Origin: Hibiscus mutabilis
Taxonomy: Eukaryota; Streptophyta; Magnoliopsida; Malvales; Malvaceae
Length of the DNA: 64,000 nucleotides
Direction: 5' to 3'
NCBI GenBank assembly: GCA_019671005.1
Contig: CM033741.1
Location: 7,378,001 to 7,442,000, forward strand
The position numbers were made by a program, and so were the translations under genes. Positions 10,908-21,237 of the stretch are shown piece after piece. Below the pieces are notes generated by a model, which saw only the letters and a program-made list of their open reading frames with translations, made no database searches and had not been told where the DNA came from. Numbering within the stretch: the stretch's first letter is position 1; the number at the start of each line of letters is the position of its first letter.

Positions 10908-13310
10908 TCATTGAGAATGAATTTATTTTCAATAATTTTGGATTGATTAGCTCACATGATTTTACGAATTCAATATATTGATTTGATATATGGATTATAG
11001 ATTGAGGTTAAAATTTTAGGTTTAAATATTTATGAATCCAATTTTTTTAAGGTTTACTACAATCTGGTATTATTATGTTTTTTAATTTATGCGATTGGAT
11101 CTCTTTATGCTTTGCTTCTAAAGATTTGATTTGAGAAAAATCAAAGACTAGAAGATCATGGAATTAGGTCAATTACCTTATTGTTTTATACATTAAAAAT
11201 ATCTCCAGAATTTGCATGTAACAGTTTCATATATTCATGCATAACAAATAGGTATTGCACCTATATGTATGTAATATGTTAATGGATCCACTGCTCTTAT
11301 CTACTAAAGAAGGTTTTTTTTTTGTTCCATCAATGCATTATTTTATTATTTTAATTTTGGATGTTGAATCAAATTCAGCCTCTGTATCAGTGTTTATTTC
11401 GATTAAAGATTGATGCAGTTTTTTATAAAGCAACATTAAGGTTTTAATTCTTACGGATTCTATTGTTAATGTCCATTAAATTTTAAGGTTTGTTTTTTGT
11501 CTCTTGAATCTATGTTTGATCATAATCCGGTAATTTATGATTTTGATTTGTATGACTTGATTATTCAAATGTTTAGTTTTCTGTTATTTCTATGATTGTC
11601 CTCATTAAATTACTTTGTAGTTGATCTATTGTTATCAGAAAAATGACAAGATCAAAATTTGACTTGGGTTTTGTTGTGAAAAATTTACCCTGACTTACAA
11701 ACTTTATAATCAGGTTAGTTCTCAAAATTTTATATTCGGATTATCTCTAATAATCCATGCTTGAATTGTTGAATCACATTTGGTTTTGATCTTCGAAAAA
11801 AATATAGTAATGTTAAAGTTTTATTTGATAATTATTGAATTCATTTGTATGATACTTTGATTATGACTTCTGGTTAAATGTCGATTATTCCGAATTCAAT
11901 TTTTTTGGTGATTTATGAAGTTAAGGATTGAATGCATTTAGTTTATGATTTATAAATCTTGCTTTTAAGTTTACAACGTAAATTTTATTTTGGTAAATGC
12001 ATGCTTAAGGAATTTTGTGAGAAACAGTCACAGATTTCGGTTTTTTCGATTTTTGATAGCCCCAATATAGACAACATTTTTGGGTTATTTCAGAAACTTA
12101 AGTGTTATCAAAAATTTCAGTTTTGACTGTTACAAATATTAAGTTTGAATATCGGTATATTTATATTATATATTTTGAGATAAATTGATTGAAGCATTAA
12201 GTCACCAAAGTGACCTCTATTGTGTAAATTATTATTTTTAAATATAGAAGGTTTTGTGCATGTAATTCGGTTTATGTTAGTATTAATCAGCCCAAAGGAA
12301 GGTTAATAATTAGCATTGTTACATGTGCAACTGTGGTAATAAACATGTGGTAATTATTCAGTTTTATATGTGAGCAATAAATCGGCCCAAAGGAAGATTT
12401 CTGTTTGACATGTTCTTATTATCAATGTTTGATTACTGCAGCAAGATATCACTTACAAGTTAATATTTTGTCCAAAGATGAAATATTAATGGAGTGTCCG
12501 GTATCTTGATATAAGGTTTATCTTTATTCAAATTTATTATTATTTTGGTTATCTTTTAATTTGATTGAAAGATAAAATTAAGACAAATATTTTGAAACAA
12601 TTAAATTCATATTTTGGATTCGGATGTCTAATATTTTAATGGATTAATTAAAACATAATGTCACCAAGGTGACTGCTTTTGTGTAGATTAGTTATTTAAA
12701 ATATTAATATAATTATGGGTTTTTGTAATTCATGCGTTTATTAATTGGCCCAAAGGAAAGTTAATATTTGGCAGAATTACAACGACAATTGTGGCGATAA
12801 ATGTGTGACAGTTATAAGGTATTTTATGTAAGAAATACGTTAGTCCAAAGATTAATCTATTGTTTGACATAGTTTATTGTCAATGTTTGCTGTGCTTGGT
12901 ATCTTGAGGGGAACTAGCCATTATTTTGAATTTATTTGTTTACTTATGAATATTTATGTGAGCTTGTTTTTATTTTATTTACTTATTTTTGTTCTATATT
13001 TAGGTAATTTATCTCTGCTGTCACAATATCTGTTAAATACATTCTACACTCATGTTTAGTGTTTCAAGGAATAGAGAAGACACATATAGTATTTGGTTGT
13101 ATGAACATAGACTTTGCACTAAGGGAAGAATAACTTGCACCTCTCACCGCGGTAAGCACCCATAAAAGGGATTTTGAGAGGTGAGATTGTTTAAATTGCA
13201 TGAGTCTAATGATTATAATGAATAACATTCTATAAGTCTTTAGGAGTAAAAAAATCTAAAGAGATTACTCATATTAAGGGTTTCTTTGACGAAATTAAAA
13301 AATATTTTAC
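10908..13310 (+). other. Long leader of copia with internal duplication
   Basis: About 2.4 kb of AT-rich DNA lies between the primer-binding site and gag, long for a copia element. It holds two related blocks (about 12201-12515 and 12660-12912), each starting with TCACCAAxGTGAC and GTGTAxATTA, passing through GGCCCAAAGGAA-type strings and ending near GGTATCTTGA. I see no ORF of note. Confidence 0.6.
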
Positions 13311-13780
13311 CCAAAACATTAGGGTTAAGATGGCATCACTTATGCCTTCTTTGATGTCTATGAAGTATAAGGGTCAAGGAAATGTGAGGGAGTACATTAT
13401 GAAAATGTTTAATATTGCTTCAAAATTTAAGGCACATAAGATCGAACTTTCTAACAATTGTTTGTTCTTATGGTTTTGACATCGCTTCATATACAGTTTA
13501 ACCAATTCAAGTTACAATTGTCAAAGGGAGAAATAAACTCTATTTGAGCTTATTTATCATTGTATTCAAGAAGAAGAAAGGTTGAAGCATTATAGGTGTA
13601 AAATAATCATTTGGTCAATGCTTATTTAGTTAGTGTCTTTAAGAATAACGGCAATAAAAAATATTAGAATAAAGTTGCTAAGGTCCTACTCAAAAGAAAT
13701 AACAATAAGTTACAAATGGTTGATTTCTTTTGTAACAAGTTAGGACACATGTGAAGTAATTAAACTTCAAAAGTGAGCAA
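13311..13780 (+). pseudogene. copia gag remnant
   Basis: Broken frames can be aligned with copia gag: a GNVREYIMKM-like stretch near 13380, the HCIQEEERLK-like stretch near 13560, and a partial zinc knuckle FFCNKLGHM at about 13727-13752 followed at once by a stop. There are multiple stops and frameshifts. Confidence 0.7.
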
Positions 13781-14326
13781 CTACTTCGGTTATTTTGAGT
13801 GATCCATGGGCTGTAAATTTTATGATCCCACAATTAAGATTATTTTAAGGAGAAATTTATAACATTTTTAGGATGTTGAGTTTGGAGGGAGAAATAAGGT
13901 TAGATACGTTGCTATTGAGGAGGAATTGGATTATAATTTAATTCCTACTATCACTTTTGACAATGTTTAGGTTTTCACACCTATCATTAATCAAGAAGTG
14001 AATCAAGTACCTTAGCAAAACAATGTTGAACAACTCTCATTCAAGATAAGATAATTGTTTCAGAAGAACAAACTCAACAACCTAAAAAAAGGTGTCATTA
14101 AAGAGATCCACGAGAGGAAGGAAAAATACTATTCGAGATTATTATATTGTATTTCCTCAAGAAAATAAGGATAACAATGGAATAATAGAAAATGACTCAA
14201 TCTTTTTTTATCAGACCATAAAAGTTCTAACTCTCAAAAGTGGATTGATGTCATTCAAGTAAAGTATAATTTTTGCAAGACAATAAAGTTTAGGAACTTG
14301 TCTCATTACCTGAAGGTGCAAACCAT

Positions 14327-14575
14327 TTGGTTATAATTGGTTATAAATGGATATTTAAAACCAAGAGGGACGCAAATGATAGTGTAGATAAGTATAAGGC
14401 ACGTCTTGTATCTAAAGGATATACTCTAAAAGAATACATTGGTTTTGTAGAGACTTTCTCTCAAGTTTCATTGAAAGACTCTTTCAAGATAATCATGATC
14501 CTTGTTGTTTATTTTAATCTTGAGCTACATAAGATGAATGTTAAGCTTGTGTTTTTCAATGGTGACATTGAATAA
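14327..14575 (+). pseudogene. copia reverse transcriptase fragment
   Basis: An 82-aa frame matches the start of copia reverse transcriptase: GYKWIFKTKRDANDSVDKY, KARLVSKGYTLKEYIGF, ETFSQVSLKDSFKIIM and KLVFFNGDIE, the counterpart of SAFLNGDLEE. It ends in a stop right after GDIE. Downstream, the YVDD region and RNase H (about 14850-15290) survive only as broken pieces. Confidence 0.75.
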
Positions 14576-15733
14576 ACAAATTATAAGGTACAATCATAGA
14601 TTTGTGTCTAATGATACAAAATCAATGATATGTAAATTAAAGAAATTCATCTATGAGCTTAAGTTGGACTCTCATTAACGAAATTATAAATTTCATATTG
14701 TTTATCTCATTTGGTTTTGAGATAAATTTGGTTCACAATTGTATATACTACAGTTCAGTGAGAGTAAACCAAGTGATACTCATATTGCTAAAGAAGACAA
14801 ATTTAGTCTTACTCAATGACCTAAAAGTAACCTTGAAATTTAAAAAAATAAATGATTCCATATGCATAAGCTATTGAGAATCTAATTTATGCTCAAGTAT
14901 GTACACGTTCGGATATTACATACATTAATGGAATGTTAGACAGATATTTAAACAATTCTAATATGAACTATTGGATAGCAGCCAATAAGGTTCTGAGATA
15001 TCTTTAGAGAACAAAAAAATTATATGCTCACATATCGGAGTTCTAGTAAGTTAGAGATCATCAGGTTTACAGACTTCGATTCTAATAGAAGATTGATGCA
15101 AAAGAATTTTGTCACATGAGCTGCTAATTATAGATTAAATAGAAATTGAAGCACACAAATATTTAGTTCCTATTTGTTAAAGAAAATTCAGAGTGGTTGT
15201 GTCTATATAGCACGTTGGTACAAACTCCATAATTGTGCGCTTCTTAAGAAATTGTCACCCTAGGTCTTTCATGAGCACACTACTCATGTGGGTGAAATTG
15301 TTATGTAAGGATATTCAGTTTTAGTGGGAGTTTGTAATTTCGTAAAATGCTCATTTAGTTTAGACACAATTTTGGTTACTTCAGTTTAAAGTTATTTTAA
15401 GATTATTTTCTGCATAAATAAAGTTCTTTTGGTTTATGCACACTCTAAATTCAGTAAAGTTTGATCTCACTAAGGTTAAGGAGGACCAGTTGGAAATAGA
15501 CATGTTTGGTTCACATTTCATGTAATTTTCCATGCTACGCATCCATAATTGATCTATGTCATTTGACTATATTTGTATACGTGACTATTGATGGGTCTTG
15601 TCATGATTGATACGACAAAGGCTGCTTTAATCCTATATGGATATAGTTGATGAACGAGATTGTTACAGAATACCTATTATATAATAGCATTTTTGAGCTC
15701 ATAAGGTTATACATTTGTCGGGAAACATATGTT

Positions 15734-15748
15734 GCCCAAGTGGGAGAT
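15734..15748 (+). other. Polypurine tract of copia element
   Basis: GCCCAAGTGGGAGAT lies directly before the 3' LTR. The purine-rich AAGTGGGAGA core is the expected primer site for plus-strand DNA synthesis. Confidence 0.8.
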
Positions 15749-16215
15749 TGTTGGATTAAAATCCGTAATAGTGGGCACATATGTATAATGTATATTGCTA
15801 TTTTAAAGTATGACACAAAATTAAGTGACCAATTATGTTAGGCGTGTCATGGGTATTAAAATATCATGGAAATAAAAGTATAGATATCATAAGATGTATT
15901 TATAATTCGATAAGGGGCAGAGTTATAAATATTTAATAATTGATTATTAAATCAACTATATAAAGAGGTAGTGGTCCCCAAGAAATAGGTTAACTTGTTC
16001 TTCTCTCCTTCCCGTCAGAGAGTTTTACATCAAGAGAAAACATATCTTCTTGGAAGATCAATACCAAAGATTCAGGTTTTCAAGATCAAGATTCAAGGAT
16101 TCCAACATATCATATATATTCAGGTACACTTCTGCATTCGGTTTATTGTTCTTGATGCTTTGGTATGATAAATCCTGGGTTAGATTTCATATTTATTTAT
16201 GGTTTGATTCTAACA
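15749..16215 (+). repeat. 3' LTR of copia element
   Basis: It is collinear with the 5' LTR and has the same TGTTGG and CTAACA ends. Most differences from the 5' copy look like transitions, as expected after long methylation and decay. Confidence 0.95.
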
Positions 16216-18050
16216 TGGTCACCATACAGACAGGCACCAGTCTCTTGCCATTTGTTGCAGCGTTCAGTCTTGAGCATGCCTTGGTTGTACACTTCCAATT
16301 CAAGTGGCTCTTCCTGCCTTTTCTCTCCTTGCACGTACACCTTCTGTTGCACATTCACCCAATAATAATAGTCTGTCAATTGAAGATATGTTCTTCTAAA
16401 AATTCCTTATATATATATATATATATATTGATGAGCAAAATAGAATGATGATGATTGTTGGTGTTCAGACAATTTATCCCTTCTAATTTGGTCGGAGAAC
16501 CGCAGTCAATGATAATTATAGATAGAAGGGAGAGACCACTTCCAACAAATTTAAAAAAAAATATTAATGAGATAAAATCTCAAGAAAAACAATCACCAGC
16601 GTCTCATTTTGCTCATCAACATTATATATAGGAAGGTTTTAAAAATATTAAATGTATCCAACATACCCGCATTCAACTAAAGTAGATCAATCCGTCTTTT
16701 AAACAAGAACTAAGAAGAAACTCGAAAAACATTCGTATAACAAAAAGTAACAAGAATAAAATCTAACATATTTAGTCCAACTTCTTCGTTCCATAACATA
16801 AACAAGAAAATACAAATAGAACCCAAACTTAGCAAATATCAACTGTTGCCAAGGGTAACAATGTTAGGCCTATTCATACAGTTTGAAGGGTGCCCTGGGT
16901 TCAAGGACTGTAAATGAGAAAGAAAGTTCAATACACAAAAAGTTTTAAATGCAAAATATTTTTTAATAGTCTAAAAATAGTATTTATTTATATGTATTCT
17001 TACCTTTTTTACAAGGTGCACACACCTTTCAGTTCATTGAACAAGGTTCTCCCCTAACAACAAGAATACCTAAAAAATATCACCAAGATATGAATGCATG
17101 ATACAGAGAAAATAATTATATTACAACGAGAAAATAGAAATACAATACGAATGTATAAAAATGTTTAAATCAAGAGGAGTAATATAGATTATTAGTTTGA
17201 CAACATATATAATATTAAGCATCTTAATGTAATATACTATAAATATATAAAAGAAATTTGACACAATGTAAATATATAAATTATTATGATAAAAAAATTA
17301 ACATAACATAATTGAGTTTATATTTGATGACGTAACAGAGGATATGACTAGGACGAAACTATGCTTGTCCGGGGCCATTGCCCCCTCCTATTTTTTATTG
17401 TTAAAATCTATATATATTTATTTATTTATTTAGACCTTTTAATTTAGTTATTTTTTTGATCGAATCCTAATTTTAGTTATTGCTAGTTATATATAGGACT
17501 GTATGTATACGTAGCTGTTACAACATTAATAACCTAATCATAGAAATAAAAGTATAGAAATTTGGAATATATATCAGCAGGGTAAGAGTAATAAACTCAC
17601 CGCTCCATTGAGTCGAGAGGCATTCCTAGGCCGAGATGGATCCCGAGTTTTACCGCGATGACTCACACCAGCAGTTTGAGTACTCATCATCTTCAGAAAT
17701 GCATTAGACCTAACAGATATGCTCTTAGGCAACATCCCCCGCACCTTCCATCATGCTTGTCGAACTCTCATCGGAAACCTCTTCCTCTCCTGCGCAGCCG
17801 CCACCACCGAGACAAAACCCTTGCAACTCATTCACCAAATCGAACGGCATTGCATTGTGATGATCGGACGATGCGAAGTGGTTCCGCTTAGAGGCTTGGA
17901 TCAGTGCGCTGAGTTGCTTGTTCAGGTTGCGGTTTGCAGATCGCAAAGCGCTATTCTCTTGGCGGAGAGCCTCCGTTACTTCAGCAGCTTCATGGAGGCG
18001 CGTGAGACAGAGATTGTGGTGGTTGATCGCTATAAAACACGGGTACTTCA
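16216..18050 (-). pseudogene. C3H15: CCCH zinc-finger gene (C3H14/C3H15-like), 5' part
   Basis: On the minus strand an exon-like region (about 18050 to 17599) encodes a leucine-rich helical segment NHHNLCLTRLHEAAE and TEALRQENSALRSANRNLN, then SDESSTSMMEG. After a frameshift it continues LPKSISVRSNAFLKM up to a GCG|GTGAGT donor near 17599. A roughly 1.25-kb intron follows, then VYVQGEKRQEEPLELEVYNQ and finger 1, CNKWQETGACLYGDH. This is the plant C3H14/C3H15 (CDM1) layout: RNA-binding tandem CCCH proteins acting in anther callose and wall formation. Lesions: a frameshift, loss of the third Cys (now Tyr) and His (now Gln) of finger 1, a TAG before finger 2, and the copia insertion. Sequence upstream of about 18050 no longer matches, so the N terminus is lost. 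The retained intron argues against a processed copy. Confidence 0.85.
16428..16619. repeat. Small palindromic MITE in CCCH intron
   Basis: TTGATGAGCAAAAT at the left and ATTTTGCTCATCAA at the right form an inverted repeat, extended imperfectly inward by GATGATTGTTGGTG / CAATCACCAGCG. The flanks are TA-rich (a TA dinucleotide tract on the left, ATTATATATA on the right), so the target duplication cannot be fixed. It lies in the intron of the CCCH pseudogene. Confidence 0.6.
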
Positions 18051-18334
18051 ATCTAGTGTCGTACCACATACCCGATATGTCCTCGTACCGAAGACATATT
18101 GGGTACGGCTTAGGAACTTTTAGTATTTTATCTCTCTATTTTTTCTATTCTTTTATTCTCTTACACTTTTTTTTAGTGAAATCGAGTAAATTAATTCGAT
18201 GCTCACCTGAACCCTTAAGAAACAACTTCGATTATTTTTCCTGTTTTCTCGTTAGATGGAGGGAAAGAAAAGAAGAGACAAATAGTTTAAACAAACACAT
18301 AACATAATTTTACCATTATGTCCACTTTTTCACT
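18051..18334. other. No gene; transposon-like sequence
   Basis: The stretch next to the CCCH break (18051-18120) has GGTACGGCTTAGG and CGATATGTCCTCGTACC strings that look like LTR sequence. Nothing else is recognisable up to the TIR element at 18335. Confidence 0.35.
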
Positions 18335-19371
18335 TATGGTCCGTTTGTTTCACTGAAATCTGTTTCCGGAAAATGAATTCTGGAAAATAAACTACATTTT
18401 CTAGGAAAACAAACTACATAAAGTATTTTCTGGTTTTGGATGATGTTGTGTAATTCATTTTTCGCTGGGTAGCATTTAGGGTAGCATTTAGGATTTATGG
18501 TTTAGTGTTTAGGTTAGCATTTAGGGTTTAAGGTTTAGGGTAGCATTTTTGGGTTTAGGGTTAGTGTTTATGGTTTAGCGTTTAGGTTGGTGTTTAGGGT
18601 TCATGGTAGCATTTAGTGTTTAGGGTTTAAGTTAGTGTTTAGGATTTAGGGTTTATGTTACCGATTAAGGTTTAGGATTTAGGATTTATGATAACATTTA
18701 GGATTTAGTATTTAGGGTAGGATTTAGGGTTAGTGTTTATGGTTTAAAATTTAGGGTTTAGTGTTTAGGATTTAGGGTTTAGGTTGGGCTTAGGGGTTAG
18801 TGTTTAGGGTTTAGGGTTTAAGGTTTGGTAGTGTTTAGGGTTTAACATTTAGGGTTTATGGTTTATGGTTTAGATTAGTGTTTAGGGTTTAAGTTTTAGG
18901 GCATCATTTAGGGGTTAGGGTTTATGGTTTGTTTAGGGTTTAGGGGTATATATTTAGTTTTTAAGGTTTAGGGTTTAGGTTAGTGCTTATAGTTTAGAGT
19001 TTATGATGTATGGTAGCATTTAGGGTTTAGGATTTATGGTAGCATTTAAGGTTTAGGATTTAATGTTTAAGGTTTATAGTATCATTTAGGGTTTAAGGGT
19101 TAGTGTTTAGGGTTTAGCATTTAGGGTTTATATTAATATTTGTGGTTTAAGGTTTAGGGTTTAGATTAGTGTTTAGCGTTAAGAGTTGAAGAGAATGTAG
19201 TTTGTTTTACGGAAAAAAAATATGGTAAAACAAACTGCAAAAAAATGTAAAGAAAAAATAGTCAATTGTAATTCAAACTCCTTTGACCATGTAAAACTAC
19301 ATGAACCAAACACCGTAAATTACGGAAATTGAATTCTGGAATTCAAACTACATGAAACAAACAGACCCTTA
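18335..19371. mobile_element. TIR element filled with telomere-like repeats
   Basis: The ends TATGGTCCGTTTGTTTCA and, from the right, TAAGGGTCTGTTTGTTTCA are inverted repeats; similarity continues inward through GAATTCTGGAA motifs. The flanks TTTTTCACT and TTTTCTACT are an imperfect 9-bp duplication (7 of 9). About 18476-19180 consists of degenerate GGTTTAGGGTTTA-type repeats in one orientation, interspersed with TAGCATTTAGG and TTAGTGTTTAGG. No transposase is present, so it is non-autonomous. The repeats resemble the plant telomere unit TTTAGGG but are too variable for a functional telomere. Confidence 0.7.
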
Positions 19372-19726
19372 TTTTCTACTCGGTTCTCCCCTACATTCTT
19401 CCGCCCGATTTTTACTTTACCCACGTGTGTAAGTGAATAGCTTGTTCCACGAACAGCTCATATAATGTTCGTTTATTAAGTTAAATAAATAAGTATAAAT
19501 GAAATTTTTATGTTTGTTTAATAAACGAACAAACATGACCAGAGGTGCATTCGGTTCGTTTATGTTCACGAACAAGCTCGTTTATAAGCTCGTTTAAAGG
19601 ATGGAAATGCTTGTGAATGTATCTAAATACTACTTTTTGTTGTTGCTAAGGATATTATATAAGTTCATGTTGAAATGTAAGTTTTATTTATTTATTATTA
19701 ACTTAGTTAACATTTCTGAACATATA

Positions 19727-19860
19727 AACGAATATGTTCGCGAACGAATAAACGAACATGTTCGTGACCACTTAAACGAACATGTTCACTAACGTTTAAA
19801 CGAACATGTTCGTGAACACTTAAATGAACATGTTCGCGTATACTAAACAAACGAACACGA
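19727..19860. repeat. 24-bp tandem repeat with palindromic core
   Basis: About five units of 24 bp are arranged head to tail; each carries the palindrome GAACATGTTC or a one-base variant followed by a spacer such as GTGAACACTTAAAC. The array lies inside a longer AT-rich repeat (about 19440-20005) whose ends read GGTGCATTCGGTTCG and, reversed, GGGGTGTAAATGAACCGAAC, probably another transposon. Confidence 0.7.
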
Positions 19861-20375
19861 ACACCTTCAAAAATAAATAAACGAACATGAACACAATATT
19901 AAAATTTTAAACAAACACAAATCGAACATGAACACATTTAAAAATAAACAATCGAACATAAATATAGTCTTATTCGTTCAAGTTCGGTTCATTTACACCC
20001 CTAACTTTACCATGTGACTCCACCAAAGGTATTTAAATCATTTTATTTTATAGAATATAAGGGGTGGCTTAATAATTTAAGAAGTTTTCTATAATTTATT
20101 AAAATAGGGTTTTTATTGTAAGTGTGAGCGTGTGATGAATTAATTTTTAAATAAAAATGAGACTTAAACTCATAAAATACAATAATATTTTATTTTTCTC
20201 GTTTATTTTTTTGTACTATTCTAGAACTAGTTTTTTGTTTTTCTCATGTGATCGATCTTAGCACATTTTGTTCATATTTTAATATTTGTATTCATTATTT
20301 ACAAAAATAAAACAAATTCAAATAGCATATACGGGTATCAAAATTTATTATCTGAAAAAGTAAGACAATTCAGAT

Positions 20376-20864
20376 TAATGTTGATGGAGCAGTAGATCCA
20401 GGGGATGGAGCTGCTGCAGTAGGAGTCTTTCGATCGGAGCATTGTGAATGGGTCTTTGGTTTTGCCCGTAGCAATGGTAAGTGTTCGGTGGTGAATACGG
20501 AACTCTAGACTATTCTTTCCGTCATGCTTGGAGACTTGGTATTCGTCGCATAGAGTTAGAGCCGAATTACCGTGAAGCGGTGAAATGCATCAACGAGAAG
20601 AATCATGAGCAACCAAGGAATGCCCTTGTTATTGTTATAAAGGAAATGTTGCAGCGCGATTGGAATGCATCACTGAATCATGTTGGTCGAGCTCTTAATG
20701 CCGTTGCGGATAGCCTTGCTGCGATGATGCGTGGCCAGCCACTTGGGGATATGGTATTTGTGAATCCGCCGATCCAGTTACAGGACCTGCTGATGAAGGG
20801 TTTCCAGAGTTGTTCTGCTTCTAGTATGTGTTTAGCCCTGTTCTAGAAAAAAAAGAAAAAGAAA
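20376..20864 (+). mobile_element. 5'-truncated LINE fragment with 15-bp TSD
   Basis: This is a 489-bp piece of a plant LINE RNase H region. It starts at IQINVDGAVDPGDGAAA, passes WVFGFARSNG, and its last 121 codons read ELEPNYREAVKCINEKN, then LNHVGRALNAVADSLAAMM. It ends in an A-rich tail. The flanks TAAGACAATTCAGAT (20361-20375) and TAAGACAACTCAGAT (20865-20879) differ at one base. A frameshift near 20485 and an in-frame stop break the domain. It differs in sequence from the LINE at 5150-5822. Confidence 0.85.
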
Positions 20865-20879
20865 TAAGACAACTCAGAT

Positions 20880-21237
20880 AATGAACATGAGAATTAATAT
20901 CTACATATGTGCTTTGAATCCGCTCCAAATAGTATTTGTAATATAGAAACTAGCAAAAAAAGAACAGGTCGAATTTCGGTGAATATCCAAATCCACAACC
21001 TATTGTCAATCCCTAGAGAAAACTGATCACATGCTCAGGCCCGAACCAATAACATAAAAACAAACACATACACTCATATCCGACACTCAAACATGGATGC
21101 GAAGTTGCGAACCACATACACGACACTAGTTTCATGAATAGAAAAAGCCCTATTCTTTTCTGCTACGAGGATAAAAATTATGAACAGATGGAGGTGAAAG
21201 AATTGGTTGAGTTTTGAATACAAGAATACAGAGGAAC
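20880..21237. other. 3' flank of BBX gene, nothing seen
   Basis: This holds the downstream flank, and probably the 3' UTR, of the minus-strand BBX pseudogene. No other feature is seen. Confidence 0.4.

Larger units (their letters stand above)
10425..16215 (+). mobile_element. Ty1/copia retrotransposon with both LTRs and TSD
   Basis: This is a 5.8-kb element bounded by two LTRs of 468 and 467 bp that begin TGTTGGATT and end TTCTAACA. The 5-bp duplication TGGTC lies at 10420-10424 and 16216-16220, so both ends and the target site are intact. A primer-binding site and polypurine tract fix the plus orientation. The coding region is heavily decayed and internally deleted: gag is followed almost directly by the end of integrase, leaving out protease and the integrase core. 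It sits between the two zinc fingers of the CCCH gene. By eye the two LTRs differ at some two to three dozen positions, so it is not a recent insertion. Confidence 0.95.

Noticed and set aside
16050..16448. Plus-strand 132-aa ORF
   Set aside because: It runs from the copia 3' LTR into antisense of zinc finger 1 and has no domain.
17719..18123. Plus-strand 134-aa ORF
   Set aside because: It is antisense to the CCCH pseudogene exon, whose minus-strand frame matches C3H14/15 proteins.
18476..19180. Interstitial telomere or ancient chromosome fusion
   Set aside because: The TTTAGGG-like units are highly degenerate, one-directional and enclosed by transposon-like inverted ends with a near 9-bp duplication.
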